A DNA stretch of 21,960 nucleotides from Pelargonium nanum (GCA_036897485.1 JAYMTF010001669.1:1-21960); one strand, 5' to 3'. Counted from the stretch's first letter, positions 8,614 to 19,237 are shown. The notes: generated from the sequence alone by a model not told the origin. Translations and numbers: made by a program.

Positions 8614-11600
8614 AATATAACTAGCAAGTGCTACAAAAAAAATTTTGAATAGATTTCAATCATTTTTAAAATTAGTAAATAGACAAACATCAGTATCTTA
8701 GAATTTCAGACAATACTGGAAGATGGATGAGATAGATTTTGACACACTCAGTATAGATAACACTCAAAATTCACATGGATATTCAGAATTAGAGAAGAAA
8801 GAAGGAATGGATATTTTTATTATATTTTTTGGATTAATTATATAATTTCTAAAAATCACGTCAAAATTTTCATATTTTTATAAAATATTCGAAACTTATC
8901 CAAAATTTTCCAAAAACTTACTCAAATTTTGTAGCATGCCTTCCAAAAACTTACTAATTTTAAAAATGATTGAAATCTATTCAAATAAAAAATTATTGCA
9001 ATAAAATTCTTTTTAAAATTATTAATACAAAAATTTCAATAAAAACATCTACAAAATTGCTCAAAATATTTTAAAACTTTCATAGTAAGTACAAAATATA
9101 TTATTTTTTTGGGATATTTTGGAGAATTCTTGTTTGTTTTTATTGAACTTTTTGTATTATATTTTAAACAAAGAATTTTCTTGAGATATTTTTAAAAATT
9201 CCATAAAAACTCAAAAATTTATTTGTATGCACAAAGAAGGCTTGATAAATTTTTTGAGTAAGTTTTGGAATTTTTTTAGATTAGTTTAGATTTTCTAAAA
9301 AAGATATGAAATTTTCGACATGATTTTGGAAATTATATAAATAAACCAAAAAATATCAAAATATTCCTAAAAAATTCAAGAATGCATTTTCTATGTTTTG
9401 AGAAATTTTTGAATTTTTAAGGTATTGCCTTCCTGGAATGGAAATGTTTTTGGTTTTAGCCCCTGCGTTGTTGGTGACATGACATTTCTTCAATGACGTG
9501 ACAGCTTGTGTGGAAGGTACTAGTGATGTAGAGGTGCTTAACTTGCAATAGCATGTTAATAGGGTTAAAATAAAATAAAAATTATAATGGCCAAAACCAA
9601 ATGCCAAACAAGACAAGACTTAAAAACTAAAACTAAAAAAAATAAAATTTCAATTCAAGAATGACAAAACTATTTAACAAAAAAAAAAAAATTGCTTGAG
9701 TACTATCCCTTAAATTTGAGTCCGAGTAAATAAAGATGGAAGAAACCATTTTGTACACCAAGTTGCATGTATCTTGTAATTATATTCTCGTAAAAATAAG
9801 TTTCTTCCAAAAATGATATGCCTAACAAATAAAAAATAAAAATGTTGAGTGGAACCACGTTAGTAAGATGTGAAGTGCAAAGTTAATAAGTAATACCTCA
9901 AAATCAGCAATGTCATGGGTATAATGCTTTGGAATGGAAGCAGCTTCCCTTGAGTGATAGAATTCATGAATGGAGTGCATCATGTTATCCCATGATGGCA
10001 GTCTTCTTTTACCAGACAACAACTCAGCTATCCATTTTGCTTGTGCCTCAAACAAGGGGAACCCAATCACCTGCCAATGCCATCAATTTACGTTTATTCA
10101 ATCAATTAAACAGTTGAAGAAAAGAATTAGCAAAATATTTCAAAGAGTCAAGTCAAATTTTGGTTGAAAAAATATATATGAAAAGATAAAACTACATATA
10201 TATGTAGCCTAAAATAAATTTTGTTAAATCCAATATACAGTAACAAAAACACATTTTGATTTAGGATCGACTTGCTTATTATATCCCACGTGCTGAAAGA
10301 AAATGGTTACAAATAAGGCGAACTAAAAAGATATATAAAACTATCTTGTTGAGCTCATAAAAAATTAATAAAATATAAGACATATAAGTTGTGTTTGGAT
10401 TATAATTTTGATGAAATAAGAATATGAATAATTTCTTTTGGCAATTCCCTTCACTACATATTGTTTGAATAAAATAAAGTGTGTTGAAGTGAGTAATGTG
10501 TCTTACATTGGAAAAATATAAAGTGAAGTGACTACATATAACGGTGGAAGTGAAGCCCTATTATCATGGTTTACATTTTAACAGTGGAAACCCGAGTCAT
10601 TTTGTGTAGCCCATCATTGAAATTTAAGAGTGTGAGATTAAGAATTATTTTCATTATAATAATTATTATTTGGATAAAAAAGATAAAAATTGTTAGAAAA
10701 TAATCCATCAAATTATTCACATTTTTAAAAATATTTAAATAATTACAAAATAAGTTTTTTTTGTTTGTTACTGTTTTCTTAATTTAATTTTTTTTATAAA
10801 TGTCAAAAAAATTAATATTCGAGATTAAAATAACTATAACCCACATAACCAACCACGACAAACAAAATAATTGAATAAAAATAATTATTTAAAATATTTT
10901 TAATCATTTTGAATTCACGTTTGAAAATTCAACAACTAATTTAAATGATAAAAAAATGATGAGGTATTACTATTACCTTTCTAAAAATACCAGCAAAACT
11001 GAGAGAAGGTGCTAGAGATGGAGGGAAGGTGTGCTCATACAGAGGCCCCACTCTGTCATCGTCGACTGTAACTATTCCTTTGGTGTCAAGAAATGGGAAC
11101 GAGTAAGAATACCTGCAAAATGTCAACTTTGTAATCCATATTGTTACGTTATTAAAACAAACAATTAATGTATTATAATTCTTATTTTAAGTACCCACTA
11201 ACCCAGTGCAGTATATAATAGTGTCTGCGATGATCCAGGAGCCATCGGCAAACACAACCTGGCCATCTTCCTCAAGAGACTCTATCTGTAAAATCAATTA
11301 AGAAAATTATGACTTGGAGAAGAAGTGTATTTTTCTTAATTTGAAATGCATGTGCGCATGCAGTACCTGTGGACGAATATGCAAATTGTCATGTTTTGAA
11401 ATGACTTTGGATAGACCTTGGGAAATAGAAAGAGATTTGGCACTGAGATGCACTTCCTTGGCCACATGTACCAGCTCCATTGATATATCTTGTCCACTCA
11501 GTGAATTTCCAATCACTACCACTACCTACATACTTGTAAAAGGTGAAATGAAATACGGTAATAAATGAAGTGTTCAATGATTTTCTTTCTCATAACAAAA

Positions 11601-12762
11601 GTTTTGGCTTGTTTGAAACTCTTGTAAACCATAAATTGATTAAACTCGTTCAACCGATTGTAACTGGTTTTCAAGTGTCACGTAAACATTTGTTGACACG
11701 TCGTCACGTCGCATTAGATATGGAGTTCATATGTGCATGCCACTCATCATATTGTTTCATTTCTTCATCATTCACAGTTAAAACGACACCGTTTTACCTG
11801 TATGTGTCCGATGTAACAAAAAAATGAAGCAAAACGTTTTGTCTGATGTGACATGCACACATGAACACTATATTTAACATGACGTGATCATACATGAAAA
11901 CTGGTTACCGCCGGCTGAGTGAGTTTAATTAATGAATAAAAAAATAGTTTGCAAGGGTTCAAAGAAGACAATACTTTAACTAAGGACTAAATCTCAAAAA
12001 TCGTATCAGCTCAGATAAGACAAAATATAACCCATCAATAAATATGAAAATTAATTTGAAGAAAATTACTTGGTCGCGAAATGGTTCAGGGACTCTGTAA
12101 ATGTGACTGTGCATTTGCTTCCTTTTCCAAACATCCATCCCTTAGTCGTACACACCAAGCAACAAAACATCAAATATTGATGAGTAATACCTAATTATTG
12201 TATATGGTGTGTGTATACATAATTAATGGAAAATGTGATGAATACCTTTGATGGTGGGCAGTCTAGGGCAAGAGTAATGACCGGAGGCTACAACCACTGC
12301 ATCAAAGACCTCCTCCGCCTTGTCAGTCCTAACAACCCATTTCAAATCCTTGTTCCCAAACTCACCATTATCCAACATCCCCACATACTCAACCTTAGTG
12401 TTGAACCTTATCAACTCCTTCAACCCAAACTCTTCACAAAAGTCCTTGAGGTACAAGTGAAGCTCCTTGTGCCCTGGAAATCTCCTCATGTCCCTTCCCT
12501 CCTTCGCCACGAATGGAAAATCGGTGAAGCCCATGATTTCTCTTGGGGATGTGAGCCTTAGGGAGGCATAGATGCTACTATGCACCTTCTCCTCCTCCTC
12601 CTCCTCCTCAACTCTTGGGTCGTAGAGCCATTGACCACCAACATCATGCTTTTGCTCCACCACCACCACAACATGCCCTTCCTTTCTCAGCTCACGGGCA
12701 GCTACAAGCCCTGACGGTCCCGCGCCAATTACGCAAACATTCCTCGACCGGGAACTGATCAT
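8309..12762 (-). CDS. Flavin-containing monooxygenase, FMO GS-OX-like 8/9 clade
   Basis: NADPH- and FAD-dependent monooxygenase of the plant S-oxygenating FMO clade. True GS-OX enzymes oxidise methylthioalkyl glucosinolates; the substrate of the GS-OX-like 8/9 branch is not known to me. Seven exons in transcript order: 12762-12246, 12140-12070, 11525-11367, 11285-11203, 11112-10977, 10070-9897 and 8506-8309. All introns are GT-AG in frame, giving 445 residues, normal for the family. Visible are the FAD-binding GAGPSG (13-18) with an acidic residue ending beta-2 (E36), GGQW (42-45), RFPGHKE (94-100), KQMHSHIYRVPEPF (180-193), the NADPH-binding GNSLSG (202-207), CTGY (275-278) and the C-terminal YRDSWDDHHL. 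A seven-glutamate run (52-58) is encoded by a GAG repeat. The Gly expected before KQMHSH is Arg. Intron 6 (1,390 bp) and intron 5 (906 bp) are unusually long and AT-rich. Confidence 0.93.
8569..8632 (-). mobile_element. Poly(A)-only retro-insertion with target-site duplication
   Basis: A run of 32 T (8581-8612) plus eight bases is flanked by perfect 12-bp direct repeats CTAGCAAGTGCT (8569-8580 and 8621-8632). On the minus strand this reads as eight bases followed by a long poly(A), the product expected from target-primed reverse transcription that stopped almost at once. It lies in FMO intron 6. Confidence 0.65.
8645..8984. repeat. Perfect 34-bp inverted repeat in FMO intron 6
   Basis: The 34 bases at 8645-8678 (starting TTGAATAGATTTCAATC) are the exact reverse complement of 8951-8984. 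The arms are separated by 272 bp of AT-rich sequence and could form a stem in the FMO pre-mRNA, or mark the ends of a MITE. No target-site duplication was recognised. Confidence 0.85.
8821..9355. repeat. Imperfect ~115-bp inverted repeat, interlocked with the previous one
   Basis: The left arm at about 8821-8940 contains TTATATAATTTC, TTTTCATAT and AAACTTACTCAAA. The right arm at about 9240-9355 contains their reverse complements (GAAATTATATAA shifted by small gaps, ATATGAAA, TTTGAGTAAGTTT). Similarity is clear but gapped. The left arm lies inside the loop of the 34-bp inverted repeat, so the two pairs interlock rather than nest. Confidence 0.65.
12589..12609 (-). repeat. In-frame GAG trinucleotide repeat in FMO exon 1
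   Basis: Seven CTC units on the plus strand encode seven consecutive glutamates (residues 52-58) between the FAD-binding motif and the next conserved block. This position is a variable loop in the family. Confidence 0.9.
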
Positions 12763-12866
12763 TTCGGAAACGTACTTGATTAGTTGGATCGGAATGGCTG
12801 GCTAGGTTATTAGCTATTACAGGATTGGTTTGGCTCGTTGGAACAAAGTTGTTTTGTCAAGGAGGT

Positions 12867-12873
12867 TTTATAG
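12867..12873 (-). promoter_or_regulatory. TATA box of the FMO gene
   Basis: On the minus strand TATAAAA lies about 105 bp upstream of the FMO ATG, a plausible distance for a short 5' UTR. A W-box-like TTGACT on the plus strand (about 12878) is just upstream. Confidence 0.5.
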
Positions 12874-13104
12874 TCGTTGACTCGTAGGGAATGGGATTTG
12901 GATGAAGCAAAACTATATAGGAGTAATTAAGTAATATTATTGACAGATCTATATGTATGGTTAGTACTTGGTTTGATTGGAGAAACTTGAGATATTAAGC
13001 CCGTTGCGATCAACTTAATTATTAATACTATACTCCCACCATATACAATTCTTTTATTTCAACTAGGCGCCACAACAAATTAAAAGGTGGCTGTGCGTTT
13101 TCAC

Positions 13105-13122
13105 CACGTGCATGCATGCATG
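13105..13122. promoter_or_regulatory. G-box fused to a double RY element upstream of FMO
   Basis: CACGTG (13105-13110) is directly followed by CATGCATGCATG (13111-13122), two overlapping CATGCATG RY motifs. A third RY motif lies at 13198-13205. G-box plus RY is the classical pair bound by bZIP factors and ABI3/FUS3-type B3 proteins in seed promoters. The cluster is about 340 bp upstream of the FMO ATG. Both motifs are palindromic, so strand is not informative. Confidence 0.45.
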
Positions 13123-13318
13123 ACCTTGTGGTCAGGATCTCAAGTTTCTAACTCCTAGTGGGGCCATCACCTTCGTAAACATTGCAAGCAACCTATGCAT
13201 GCATGATAGCTACTCGATCGGCCTGGATCTTTAAAATGAAGACTCATGAGTTCATGGAATTCCCTAAGCTACGCTACGTATTACGGTAAGATGCAAATCA
13301 CAGGATCCTCCTTAACCC

Positions 13319-14218
13319 TCCCCGGCGAGCACACTTGAGTCCCTCCAACAAGCTCCCACAGCCTCCACACTCACAAACACCTCCGACTATGTCATGCGAG
13401 ACACTAGCTCTCATAAGGGTCTTGATGAGCCCTCACACCACTCAATTCTCCATGCTATGCACAAGCCACAAGATGGATCCCAAACAACACTCCCAAGCAC
13501 CCATGACTATGCCTTGCGAGGCACTAGCTCACATAGGGTCTTGGCGAGTCCTCACCGCAAAAGAGGCTTATAGGACACGCCTGCCTCTCCAACACGCGTG
13601 AGCAACGCGTCCTAGATCAAGAAAGAGCCCAACACCACAGATGGGCTGAAATTGGACAACGGGCCAATTGGGCCATTTGGGCTTGGAATGCCAAATGGGC
13701 CTTTATGGGCCTCTCAACTTCCTCAACCAATCACGTCACGACATGTGGCGCAAGGTGGTAAGAAGTCTATAAATACCACTCTCCTCCAAAGGGAAAGGGA
13801 TCTTGATCCTAATTCCAACTTCATTCCTCACATTTACTTATCTTTCTAGCTATCTCTCTCTCTAGAAGAGCTCTGCAGAGCATTCCTGTTACCATACAAG
13901 GACTTACTCTCACGCCTGAGGCGGAGTCCTGGTAACCCCACCCCAGGTCTTCGTTTCTTTGGTGTGTTTCTCTTCTCGCAGGCTACAAGTCTATGCAAGT
14001 GGATGCGACCATAGCTGGGAATGAGATTTGAGACCTAATACCCTATACACTACTCTATACACCATACTTAAGCACTCAAGACTTGACAGCTGGACACTTA
14101 GAAGAATTTGAAAAAGACTTGGACACTAGGCTAGTTACCTTTGCTACGTGGACAAGAAGACTCTACAACACACTACTAATGTGCTTACATTTGACCCCCC
14201 GGTCAAAAAGGCACATCA
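13319..14218 (+). mobile_element. Truncated LTR, family B (copy 2)
   Basis: Collinear with the right half of the solo LTR at 17624-19232. Shared features are a GCCCAACACCAC block (about 13628), repeated ATGGGCC-type words, a CCAATCA box, the TATA box CTATAAATA (13768-13776), AGAAGAGCT-TGCAGAGCATTC, GGCGGAGTCCTGGTA, and the end GGCACATCA at 14210-14218. The TGATG start is missing, so the left boundary is approximate. An internal stretch of about 120 bp is duplicated in tandem (homologous points at 13386 and 13506). The copies are clearly diverged from each other. Confidence 0.75.
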
Positions 14219-16096
14219 CCTAAAGTAGGCAATTCAATTTCTAACAAATTTTTTATCGGTCGGCTTATCTCACAATAGCTTTTTTCATTAATTTAAGTAC
14301 ATCAGAATGTGAACATAAATCATTTCAAGTCATGTGTCGTGCACATGCTTAATATAACGGAGACTAACGGAATTTTCATTAAATGGATGGAAAATGAGTT
14401 TTGGAGGCACTGGGGTTGAGATTTGAGATGGAATTGTTGAAGTAGTGTTGATGATTTGAACATCAATAGGAGGACAAAATTGTGATGTACATGTATAGTA
14501 GAGGGACCAATAATAACTTTTACACTTTACTAAAACTATAATTTTTTCAACTATATCCACATGGAGTATCTATGAAAAGGCACAAGATCATAACATGTTC
14601 TTGTTTTTTTCCAAACATGAAAACTTTCACAAACTTTTAGCCGAATAGAGTTGAAAGAGTTGTCAAAGTATATATTGATTTAAGACACATGTTAGCATCA
14701 CGTGACGAGAGAACATTAAACTCAACATTGAGTAGATATATGGACAGCATAGCGAGATGTTGCTTAGATGACTCAAATTTAGCATATCCACCATTCATTT
14801 ATAGGCCCTTTGTTTTCCTTCAACAGCTAATTGATTCGAAATAAATTGTGTGATAGTAACTTGTTGTTGTAACTAGATCCACAAGCTAGAAGGCCGGCCA
14901 AGTATGTGGTATGCCTAATTCCAACTCAAAAGGAATCAAAACGAAATTCAACTAATTAAACACCAGAGATTGCTTCTACAGAGATGTATCCATGCATGGC
15001 TATTTAATTTGATGAGAAAGTCAAATTTTAACATGCTACTATATATATTTGCCCATTGAAGTTAGATGAAATTATTAATAGTAGTTGACTGGAGTACTAC
15101 GTAATGCAGGAGGAGTTTCATGGAAACAACAATTTGACCCTATTTTAAAATTAAAAACAAATGAATTGTTTTATCCATGTTTGATAACCAAATTAACTAT
15201 TTACTCATATATATTAAGAAAGAAGAAAGAGAAATATAAAAATTTATTTTCTAAACTTAATTATTGGATTGCGAAACAGATATTTGTATCCATTTCTTTT
15301 GTGATAACAAATAAAGAGAATCACGCTTTCCCTACATGATTAGACCAACAGAGGGTTAAAAGACCTCAAAATTGGTGGCCACTCTTGTTCAACTCAAACC
15401 CTCATTTTCCTTTTGCTAATTTCCTTCATGCTTTCCCTAATTTCCTTCTGACTTATAAGCAAAAAGCTACTTTTGGCAAGCCCACCTTTGCCTTCCCTAT
15501 GTGACAACAAAGGCTACAAATCTAGAGCTAGGTTAGCATATATGTGTTTTCTTCATCTTAAGCTCATGTGTCCACACAATTTTTGCTTTCTTCTCTACTT
15601 AAAACCATCATAATTCTAAGCCGGTTTATGCTATAAATCTTACTGGGGAATTGATTATATATATTCACATTTAGTTAAAACACATATTAATGAGGGAACC
15701 AAACCTAATTAAGAGCATGATAGAAAGGCACAAGACAAAAGACATTCTTTTGTTCTATTGCAATTCTCTCAGTGCAATTAAATATCATATTCATTGATGA
15801 TGAAAAGTGGGTAAGTAGCAATAGCTATTGAGCAATGAATGTCTTGTGCAATGACGCGTTAAGGTCGTAACAATCAAACAGATCATGCAAGCAAATGCAC
15901 ACCATGTTAGGCAGTTTATATTCAATGCCATAACCACATAATCTTCCCCACCTCTGTTTTATTTCTTTCAACCTTTGTCTCTGCGCGCCTTGCAATATCC
16001 AAAACCATTGTCCCCTAAAAGACTCAGTTTGCTTTTGTCCATTATTTGTTTCCCGCTAGCCCACTCCCTCTCGCTCGTGTGGATGTGATTCAAATA
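14219..16096. other. Intergenic DNA and PKS upstream region
   Basis: I found no coding exon, RNA gene or bounded repeat in this 1.9 kb. The last ~150 bp are pyrimidine-rich (for example CCCACCTCTGTTTTATTTC at about 15948) and probably form the 5' UTR of the PKS gene. A TATA-like TTTATATTC near 15916 is the best core-promoter candidate, but it is weak. Confidence 0.35.
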
Positions 16097-17443
16097 ATGG
16101 ACATTGAGCCTAACGAGACTCGTCCCCGGGACGTCTCCTTCTCTTCTTATCACAGAATGGTGGGAGAGAACTTTGTCCTAAACCTCCCAGAGCCAATCAA
16201 TAAACCTTCCCCGGTCACCGCCCAAACTCCCTCTCGTAGGAGAGAAGCCAAGGCTACAGAAGGCGAGCTTGGGGTCTTCACTGCCGAAAGATACTACAAG
16301 GCCATAGTAGAAGATAATAAGGCTGGTCATGTGAGTCCAAGAACTGCGGGCAGCTATGCAACAAATCTTGACTACGTAAAACAAAAGAGTAGAAAGCAGA
16401 ATCTCAGCCTTGGAACTCCGAGCATAACTTCGGAAGCGAGCAGCAGCTTGAACAGCCAGAGCGCTCTGTTGTCCATCAAACACTCAAAGAAGGCGAGCAG
16501 GAGCAGCTTCTTCTCGGGGCTCAACTGCAGTGGTCGTTCCTGCTCAGACAAAAACTCTGTCACCATTGGTCACCCGGTGCCTCCTGAACTACAACGTAAA
16601 CCCATCAAGAAATCTGAGGTCCTTCAGATCGATCCCAAACTGGTTGTTTTTGACGGAACCAAACAGTCCCTTCCAGTGTATTTAGTTCATCCAAAAGATG
16701 ATCACGTTCTTCTCTGCAGCCCAATGACCATCGCAAGCTCATCAAACAAATCAGAATCCAATTTACGAGAGGAGACTCGAATCAAGGACGAAGTTGAAGA
16801 CCCGAGAGTGTCGCTGGAGGTGTTCGGGTCAGCGAACCGCAAGAAAGGCACTGAGGAAATATCCATGAACCTTGAGAGAAAGTTGTCCATGCTTACGTGG
16901 GACGCCATACCAAAAACTCAGAACATCACCACGACGGCCACTGAAAATAGAGGGGGCGGAATGACGTGCCACGACGAGATAGAGAGCGACGCAAGCTCAG
17001 ACCTGTTCGAGATAGAAAACATTTCGAGCCACAGTGGGTCGTTCCAACAGCAGCACCCGCGATTCGCGCATACGACGTCTAGCTGTATGGTGACGCCCAC
17101 ATCCGTGTACGAGCCGAGCGAGGCCAGCATCGAATGGAGCGTGATCACGGCAAGTGCAGCGGATTTCTCGATGAACCAGGACTATGACGAGAAGAAGGTG
17201 GAGATGTTGCAGATTGGTAGTAAGAATTTGGGAAAGAACGGACAGAGGATCCGACCAGGCGGGATTTTGGGGAGTAAGAGCCACAAAGCAGTGAGAGTGG
17301 TGGAACCAGGGCCTGTGTATAGGACTGGTGGTGGAGGAAATGAGAAAGACATGAGAAGTCAACACCACAATCATCTTCACAGACAGCACCAGAGGTCCAG
17401 TAATGGTAGCGGATCCAGATCAGGAGATTTTGATTTGGCATGA
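16097..17443 (+). CDS. PKS: PHYTOCHROME KINASE SUBSTRATE family protein
   Basis: PKS proteins are plasma-membrane-associated regulators that bind phytochromes and phototropins and act in phototropism, leaf positioning and growth orientation. This is one uninterrupted exon, as is usual for the family, coding for 448 residues (Arabidopsis paralogs are roughly 400-440). Conserved blocks are ELGVFTAERYY (57-67), TPSITSEASSSLNSQSALL (107-125), the Cys-containing SFFSGLNCSGRSCSDKNSV (137-155), VSLEVFGS (238-245), KLSMLTWDAIP (262-272), SDASSDLFEIENIS (297-310), YEPSEASIEWSVITASAADF (338-357) and SKSHKAVRV (393-401). The tail is Gly/His/Ser-rich. The open frame extends upstream to a TTG at 16046, but ATG 16097 is the first Met. 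Which paralog it is cannot be settled by eye; gene neighbourhood hints at PKS3. Confidence 0.93.
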   Translation: MDIEPNETRPRDVSFSSYHRMVGENFVLNLPEPINKPSPVTAQTPSRRREAKATEGELGVFTAERYYKAIVEDNKAGHVSPRTAGSYATNLDYVKQKSRKQNLSLGTPSITSEASSSLNSQSALLSIKHSKKASRSSFFSGLNCSGRSCSDKNSVTIGHPVPPELQRKPIKKSEVLQIDPKLVVFDGTKQSLPVYLVHPKDDHVLLCSPMTIASSSNKSESNLREETRIKDEVEDPRVSLEVFGSANRKKGTEEISMNLERKLSMLTWDAIPKTQNITTTATENRGGGMTCHDEIESDASSDLFEIENISSHSGSFQQQHPRFAHTTSSCMVTPTSVYEPSEASIEWSVITASAADFSMNQDYDEKKVEMLQIGSKNLGKNGQRIRPGGILGSKSHKAVRVVEPGPVYRTGGGGNEKDMRSQHHNHLHRQHQRSSNGSGSRSGDFDLA

Positions 17444-17623
17444 CCTAAAAGTGTTGTGGATATACACACGCTCGTTCCTACGTGATGAAAATATTTGTTT
17501 TTTTTATTATCAGTTTAGTACTTGTTATACTGATTAATTTCTTCAAATGTGAGTGCAAATCATTTGAATTACATCATATAAATAATTATATATCTACCTT
17601 ACATCTAAATTTTGGATACTATT

Positions 17624-19232
17624 TGATGCTACCCGAAAAATAATAAGTCTTAGAACCACTAACAATGTGACACGTGACAGGCTAATGTCACCAGGGTCAC
17701 ATGACCCGGGCCCAAGGAGCCGCATCTAAAGTCAGATCCAAGTCAAGTCATTGCACTGCTTGGCTTGAACAAATCTAGCATGGCATAACTCAATCCATAT
17801 GGAGGCATGGAGAGCTCATTTGAATAAGAGCTTACACCCTACGCTAGCCCTCTCGCCCAGGCCAGACGACACAAAGGTTAGGAGACACAAAGGTCAAGCA
17901 ACACAAACTTGACCAAGGCCCCTCTAAGGGTTCCATGAGCATGGCAAGAGCCCAAGAAGGCCACTAGCTACTCAACAGAGCCTAAAACACTTAGGCAAGC
18001 CTCATAAGACTCAAGCTACCTTCACCAACCTTAGAAGGGATCAAGTATGAAGCAAAAGACCATATGGACCCGAAATGTCACGGAAACACATGCCCATGCC
18101 GCGACATGAGGACCCTATGCGCGAGGTCACCAGTTGCACAGTCCCTCAATGCCGCGATATGGGAGCAGAATATGGCGGCACTGCATAAATATTAGATGTC
18201 GCAGCATCTGAGTCCAATGTCGCGGCATTGGCACCCTGCGGACGGAGTCAACAGTTGCGTAGATCCTAGGTGTCACAGCATTGAGCACACATGTCGCGAC
18301 AATGGTCCGTTCCAGCCCAACAAGGCATGTTTCATGTCCCCAACACTCAACGGTCGACTCCCTATCGACACCGGGCTACACCCAATGACTCTATGCACTC
18401 TTACAAGGCTAATACAAGGCTTTCCCTTCGTCGGATCACCCTCGAGGTGCTCCAAAAAGCCCTCACAACATCAACACTCCCAAACACCCATGATGCTACT
18501 CAACGAGGTAGAGGCTCACAAATTGGTTAGACGAGTCATCTCATCACACTAGCCTCCAAGCGGAGCACGAACCTCCCTGTGGAGCTCAAGCCACGCTATG
18601 GAGCACAAGCCTCCCCGCGGAGCCCAACCTCCTTGGGAAGCGTAACCTCCCCTAGCATAATAAGTAACGCAGCCGGAGGGCAAGAAGCCCAACACCACAA
18701 ATGGGCTAGATGAGCAAAATGGGTCAAGTGGGCCAAGTGAGCTTGGAAAGCCAAATGGGCCTAGATGGGCCTCACATCTTCATCAACCAATCATGCTACG
18801 ACATGTGGTGCTAGGTGATAATAGCCTATAAATACACCAACCCTTGGTAAGAAATGGATCTTGAATTCATTATTCACATTCACTTATCTCTCTAGCTTTC
18901 TCTCTCTAGAAGAGCTTTGCAGAGCATTCGTTCTTACCATACAAGTACTTACTCTTAATTACGCCTAGGCGGAGTCCTGGTATCACCACCCCAGATTCTT
19001 CGTTCCTTTGATGCCTTTCTCTTCACGCAGGCCACTGGTTCACTTGACTTTGAGTTACCCTTTCTTGGAAGAACACCTTGACTCGAGACCTTGACATTGG
19101 GGATTTAGTACTTAGAACAATTTGATAAGAACTTGGACACTAGGCTAGTTACATTTGTTTACGTGGAAAAGAAGACACTACACTCATACTCCTAATGTGT
19201 TTGCGTTGACCCAAATCAAAACAAGCACATCA
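17624..19232 (+). mobile_element. 1,609-bp solo LTR, family B, with target-site duplication
   Basis: It starts TGATG (17624) and ends CATCA (19228-19232), the expected TG...CA with a 5-bp inverted end. It is flanked by perfect 5-bp duplications CTATT (17619-17623 and 19233-19237). No internal domain, PBS or polypurine tract is present, so this is a solo LTR left after recombination between the two LTRs of a full element. Inside are CG-rich palindromic motifs (18095-18300), a CCAATCA box, a TATA box CTATAAATA (18826-18834) and a U5-like region. It begins 180 bp after the PKS stop codon, in the same orientation. Short reading frames in it are not genes. Confidence 0.9.
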
Positions 19233-19237
19233 CTATT

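Noticed and set aside
10386..10690. Possible MITE starting GTGTTTGGATT in FMO intron 5
   Set aside because: I could not find the matching inverted end or a flanking duplication.
13263..14223. CCTAA at 13263-13267 and 14219-14223 as a target-site duplication of LTR copy 2
   Set aside because: The sequence after the left CCTAA does not match the LTR start, so the five-base match is probably chance.
16046..16096. Upstream extension of the PKS frame
   Set aside because: The extension starts at TTG and the first ATG is at 16097. The extra residues do not resemble a PKS N-terminus, so ATG 16097 is used.
16997..17441. Two antisense open frames of 98 and 130 residues over PKS
   Set aside because: They are shadows of a GC-richer coding exon, with no recognisable motifs and no splice or promoter context.
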